DNA from: an uncultured Chlorobiota bacterium
Lineage (GTDB): Bacteria; Bacteroidota; Bacteroidia; Bacteroidales; JAADGE01
Direction: 5' to 3'
Length of the DNA: 7,968 nt
Assembly (NCBI GenBank): GCA_947311125.1
Contig: CAMZKI010000292.1
Coordinates: forward strand, 1-7,968
Shown here: one piece after another, positions 7,019 to 7,968 of the stretch
Numbering within the stretch: the stretch's first letter is position 1
Layout of the letters: each line of letters starts with the position of its first letter
Translations under genes and position numbers: made by a program
The notes under the pieces: model-generated
Database searches by the model: none
Seen by the model: only the letters and a program-made list of their open reading frames with translations
What the model was told of the DNA's origin: nothing

Positions 7019-7088
7019 CTATTTCAAACATATTATGCGGGGTGCTGCGGGTGTTTGTTGTTGTATTGCCGTAAAGCCGCCGGATAAA

Positions 7089-7102
7089 CGGCATAGCTGC
7101 CG
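7089..7102 (-). terminator. Weak hairpin downstream of the T9SS cargo gene
   Basis: CGGCA (7089-7093) and TGCCG (7098-7102) form a 5-bp stem with a four-base loop, about 31 nt past the stop codon of the minus-strand gene. On that strand it is followed by only three T residues. A competing stem pairs TGCCGT (7067-7072) with ACGGCA (7088-7093). Terminator activity is possible but not well supported. Confidence 0.3.
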
Positions 7103-7132
7103 GAAAGCTTACCGAACGGTTTTATGTGGTTC

Positions 7133-7968
7133 TTACTGTATAATTAATTTTTTAGTTTCTGAAAATTGATTACTTGTAATTTTAACAAAATATACGCCCG
7201 AAGGAAATGATTCGGTATTGATTCTTGTATTAAAATAATCATATCTTACATTAAATTGTTTATTATAAACAACACGCCCCGAAATATCATAAACGGTAAT
7301 TTCTTTAATATCCGCAGCAGAAGAAATATACAAAACGTCACCCACCGGATTAGGAAAAACAGAAATTGCATTATTTTTTATACTTTCTACATCTGAACTA
7401 TCATCATTGTCAAAAATATCAGCACTTGCATTATCTGTCCCCAAACTTCCATTCGAAAGATTAGAAATAGTAGCTATAATTGTTTCTGTTCCTTCAACTT
7501 CAGTATCATCATATATCGGTATATTAATATTAACCGATGAACTTCCGTCAGGAATTGAAAAACTCAATGTTCCACTATAATCCGTTTCCTCTGTTGCTGT
7601 TCCGGAATAACTAATATCTCCTGTTATTGCAGAACCTGAATTATTTACCGGACTTACACTAACAGTGAAAACTACATCTGCACCATCTTCACTTCCATCA
7701 GAACTTTTTACAATGGAAACTGAATAGCTTTCAGGAAGTGTGACATTACTTTCTTCAACTAAAATAACTTTTAAGTTAATATAATCATAAGCTGTTCCGT
7801 CTTTTATACAAAGAACTCTGAAAATAAGATTATTACTTCTTTCATCAGCCTCTACGGGTAAAAATCCCTCTAAATGCGTCCCAGCAGGAACATTAACCCA
7901 ACTTGCATCAGGAGTATCTCCTATTGCAGGCAATGTGCCATCTGCAAAAACTATTGTCCCTTGATGAT
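7133..7968 (-). CDS. T9SS-secreted Calx-beta protein, 5' end cut by window edge
   Basis: 277 codons are visible, and the frame stays open to base 7968, so this is the C-terminal part of a larger secreted or surface-attached protein. Residue numbers count from the first complete codon. Residues 1-75 are not assigned to a family. Residues about 82-188 form a Calx-beta domain: SGTAT at 121-125, T128-D-Y, S137-IPDG, acidic YDDTEVEGTET at 152-162 and closing IFDND at 184-188. These acidic loops are where the family binds calcium. Residues about 201-277 form a type A T9SS sorting domain: ISVFPNPVGD at 201-210, ITVYDISGRVV at 223-233, FPSGVYFVKI at 254-263 and the KKLIIQ end. The family is exported by Sec, then by T9SS at the outer membrane, where the C-terminal domain is normally removed. 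The enzymatic or binding part, if any, lies outside the window. Confidence 0.93.
   Translation of the reverse strand, partial: HQGTIVFADGTLPAIGDTPDASWVNVPAGTHLEGFLPVEADERSNNLIFRVLCIKDGTAYDYINLKVILVEESNVTLPESYSVSIVKSSDGSEDGADVVFTVSVSPVNNSGSAITGDISYSGTATEETDYSGTLSFSIPDGSSSVNINIPIYDDTEVEGTETIIATISNLSNGSLGTDNASADIFDNDDSSDVESIKNNAISVFPNPVGDVLYISSAADIKEITVYDISGRVVYNKQFNVRYDYFNTRINTESFPSGVYFVKITSNQFSETKKLIIQ

Larger units (their letters stand above)
6894..7061. repeat. Four diverged 42-bp units with palindromic cores
   Basis: Core words recur in exact 42-bp phase at 6910, 6952, 6994 and 7036. The cores at 6952 and 6994 share TGCA-n3-TGCAGGGC. The one at 6910 reads CGCAGCCGGCAG and the one at 7036 reads TGCGGGGTGCTGCGGG, so the outer units are more decayed. 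The units abut, with no unique spacers. Units 1 and 2 are near-palindromic over their whole length, with centres at 6957 and 6999. Because 42 is a multiple of three, any open frame through the array shows a 14-residue repeat. The array sits immediately after rnr, between convergent genes. Confidence 0.65.
6839..7132. other. Gene-free convergent gap with hairpins and phased repeats
   Basis: This 294-nt stretch separates the ends of rnr and the T9SS cargo gene. I find no convincing protein gene, tRNA or mobile element in it. It is richer in G+C than its neighbours: I count 90 G+C in the 180 bases 6901-7080. From left to right it holds a weak inverted repeat (6856-6861 with 6881-6886), a 42-bp phased array (6894-7061) and a cluster of GCCG/CGGC words with small hairpins (7067-7102). 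No classical hairpin plus U-run terminator is visible for either gene, so the array itself may serve as the 3'-end structure. Confidence 0.7.

Noticed and set aside
6894..7061. A CRISPR array
   Set aside because: The units abut with no unique spacers, the repeats are strongly diverged and no cas gene is nearby.
6859..7074. A 71-codon plus-strand frame through the gap after rnr, with a 14-residue repeat
   Set aside because: It begins with GTG without a ribosome-binding signal, and the repeat follows automatically from a 42-bp DNA period. The hairpin pairing explains the sequence better than a protein does.
6789..7094. A 101-codon minus-strand frame over the same gap
   Set aside because: Its end overlaps the 3' part of rnr, it passes through the palindromic array and resembles no protein family; it is open by chance.
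7931..7933. A TTG codon as the start of the T9SS cargo protein
   Set aside because: The frame stays open upstream to the window edge, there is no signal peptide after this codon, and the protein needs an N-terminal Sec signal.

Overview
The window looks like a chromosomal segment of a Bacteroidota bacterium; the order cannot be fixed from the sequence. The evidence is: a secreted protein ending in a type IX secretion (T9SS) C-terminal sorting domain, a Bacteroidota-style Ig-like (Big_5) lipoprotein, a Poly_export lipoprotein, AT-rich and A-biased coding strands, and an exact Bacteroidota promoter (TTTG-N19-TAnnTTTG) in front of a tRNA. Most genes are ordinary. No defence locus, insertion sequence or CRISPR array is visible.

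Layout. 1-722 (minus): a Wza-like polysaccharide export lipoprotein that runs off the left edge. 723-839: a divergent gap. 840-1427 (plus): a YqgE/AlgH family protein. 1462-1533 (minus): tRNA-Arg(CCU) with its own promoter just behind the ferredoxin stop codon. 1582-1809 (minus): a small single-cluster [4Fe-4S] ferredoxin. 1810-1898: a divergent gap with two -7-like boxes pointing at each other. 1899-4703 (plus): a 934-residue lipoprotein with an N-terminal Big_5 domain, a carboxypeptidase-regulatory-like module and at least three ~95-residue internal repeats. 4703-6838 (plus): RNase R, whose ATG overlaps the lipoprotein stop (TAATG). 6839-7132: a gene-free gap between convergent genes, richer in G+C, with four diverged units in exact 42-bp phase. 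7133-7968 (minus): the C-terminal part of a T9SS-secreted Calx-beta protein that runs off the right edge.

How the genes fit together. The Ig-like lipoprotein and RNase R form a tightly coupled two-gene unit. The ferredoxin and tRNA share a strand, but the tRNA appears to be independently promoted. The two edge genes point to extracellular polysaccharide export and T9SS secretion, both cell-envelope functions. The least explained feature is the 42-bp phased array after rnr: its two middle units fold into hairpins of the same geometry with different arm sequences. This suggests a structured RNA, a bidirectional 3'-end element or a dispersed palindromic repeat rather than a protein gene.
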